From Bacteroidaceae bacterium (GTDB lineage: Bacteria > Bacteroidota > Bacteroidia > Bacteroidales > Bacteroidaceae): DNA of 64,000 nt. The position numbers and the translations under genes were made by a program. This document shows positions 63,163-64,000 of the stretch, one piece after another. The notes under the pieces were generated by a model. That model was not told where the DNA came from, made no database searches, and saw nothing but the letters and a program-made list of their open reading frames with translations. Positions within the stretch are counted from its first letter, which is position 1. Each line of letters begins with the position of its first letter. The stretch spans positions 1 to 64,000 of the forward strand of contig JAFTAJ010000010.1 of assembly GCA_017458585.1 (NCBI GenBank), written 5' to 3'.

Positions 63163-63870
63163 CTATCCTCTTTTTATGTCTGCATATGTTACCACATGCT
63201 CTATGCCTGACAACACCCGGTCAACCATATTCTTATGTTTAGCTTTTCTAAATAGGAACTCTTCTATGTATCTGTGCAGATACTTTTCATCGATATGATG
63301 ATATGTCGCAGCTATCATTCGTAAGAATTGTCCTTCAAGACTCGTGTCGTATACATTTCCACCGGCATCAACGCATGTAGCTATAATTCTATTTTCTGTG
63401 CGCTGCGTCTTTATACCTATCTCCTCGATTCTTTCTTTTATCCTGCATAACAACTTCTGCTTCATCTCTTCTTTCTTGACACTCAGCGCGACACAGACTT
63501 TGTGAAGCATAAAATAAGCTGTCTTCTGTGTAACACCTAGTTCACGGCTTAACTGATGACTCGATATGCCCTTCCCTCTTTTTGTAAGCATATATATAGC
63601 CATAAACCATTTCCTTAATTCTATCTTGGTATTTTGGAAAATAGTACCTACAAGGCATGAAAAATTGTGGTTACAACGACTACAACAGAATCTGCCATCC
63701 TTGCGCCTATTGCAATGGTGCTTGCCACAATATGGACATACCACATCTTGTTCTTTTCCCATGCCCCATCGTATCTCTATAATCGTATCGTAGCATGTTT
63801 TCTTTTTTCTAAAATGTTCCGAAAATACGAGAAGGTTCTTATCCACAATTGTTCTAATCTTTTTTTTCAT
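63163..63870 (-). CDS. IS1595-type transposase derivative lacking the DDE core
   Basis: A 235-residue protein. The N-terminal zinc ribbon (VVCPYCGKHHCNRRKDGRFC, then CSRC) and the helix-turn-helix (MLTKRGKGISSHQLSRELGV, followed by TQKTAYFMLHKV) are those of IS1595/ISXO2 transposases. Normally a DDE domain beginning with a VDETYVGG-like motif follows. Here a 40-residue stretch leads straight to the C-terminal family segment (FLRMIAATYHHIDEKYLHRY, then IEEFLFRK). The catalytic core is missing while the frame remains open. It cannot transpose; a domesticated DNA-binding role or an internally deleted relic are both possible. Terminal inverted repeats were not identified. Confidence 0.75.
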   Translation of the reverse strand: MKKKIRTIVDKNLLVFSEHFRKKKTCYDTIIEIRWGMGKEQDVVCPYCGKHHCNRRKDGRFCCSRCNHNFSCLVGTIFQNTKIELRKWFMAIYMLTKRGKGISSHQLSRELGVTQKTAYFMLHKVCVALSVKKEEMKQKLLCRIKERIEEIGIKTQRTENRIIATCVDAGGNVYDTSLEGQFLRMIAATYHHIDEKYLHRYIEEFLFRKAKHKNMVDRVLSGIEHVVTYADIKRG

Positions 63871-64000
63871 GGGTTTTTATTTTAACAATAAAGCAGTTTT
63901 CAAAAAAATCAAGTCTTTTTTCAAAAAAAACAACATTTATTTTTTCTTATTTTCTATAATGCTCATTATCTGCAATTTACACTCGGTTTTTATGCGCCTG

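Overview
The window looks like the chromosome of a gut or rumen member of the Bacteroidales, most like Prevotellaceae or a close relative. Promoters follow the Bacteroidetes pattern (TTTG, 19-base spacer, TAnnTTTG), start codons are preceded by A-rich leaders without Shine-Dalgarno sequences, and there are BspA-type leucine-rich repeats, dockerin-like repeats, a type IX secretion C-terminal signal, meso-diaminopimelate dehydrogenase, DUF6057, DUF6371 and many secreted glycoside hydrolases. No tRNA, rRNA or CRISPR array was seen.

Layout. 0-2.4 kb: degenerate tandem repeats, a frameshifted DUF6922-like gene, and a tryptophan attenuator (leader peptide with three adjacent Trp codons plus terminator) in front of a TrpB2-type tryptophan synthase beta gene. 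2.5-2.9 kb: a head-to-head pair of structured repeats. 2.9-3.7 kb: comF. 3.8-13.8 kb: a minus-strand glycan-degradation operon (GH20, SGNH esterase, GH97, GH125, a discoidin/dockerin protein) that would release GlcNAc, mannose and alpha-linked sugars outside the cytoplasm; no SusC/SusD pair is present. 14-17.3 kb: a repetitive secreted protein with a T9SS tail and an XRE regulator. 18-22 kb: holA, a small HSDR_N nuclease-like gene, and pta-ackA for acetate formation. 22-32 kb: lipoproteins (one with a FAS1 domain), a ddh-led operon with a TolB-like/CxxCH lipoprotein and a DUF6057 membrane protein, an acyltransferase and an AraC regulator. 32.2-37.8 kb: a complete RND efflux operon (adaptor, pump, outer-membrane channel) divergent from the AraC gene. 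37.8-45.3 kb: secreted proteins, a rhamnose mutarotase, and a 1.1-kb-residue BspA/dockerin/FGE-like fusion. 45.4-52.6 kb: a more AT-rich accessory island with two HU-like proteins, a DUF6371 primase-like protein, a RepA-like ATPase with a structured leader and operator-like dyads, a rod-shaped candidate ncRNA, and gene remnants. 52.6-60.6 kb: GH43, nucleoside hydrolase, zinc-ribbon/BACON protein, glutathione peroxidase, M28 peptidase and dnaK. 60.7-64 kb: AT-rich accessory genes, including a frameshifted repeat protein and an IS1595-derived protein that lacks its catalytic core.

Two non-coding phenomena stand out. First, four copies of a roughly 150-base element share a 3' tail (GGGGTATTTnnGGTTTTTG-like) but have unrelated stem sequences that nevertheless fold into the same layout (closing stem around three hairpins). 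They occur as two head-to-head pairs, at 2.5-2.9 kb and 46.6-47.1 kb. I do not recognise this family. Second, nearly every intergenic gap holds short word-like tandem repeats and C5/G5 hairpin elements, and many of these also lie in frame inside coding sequences, at domain linkers, signal peptides and C-terminal tails (TolC-like channel, RND adaptor, DUF6057 protein, acyltransferase, GH43, T9SS protein).
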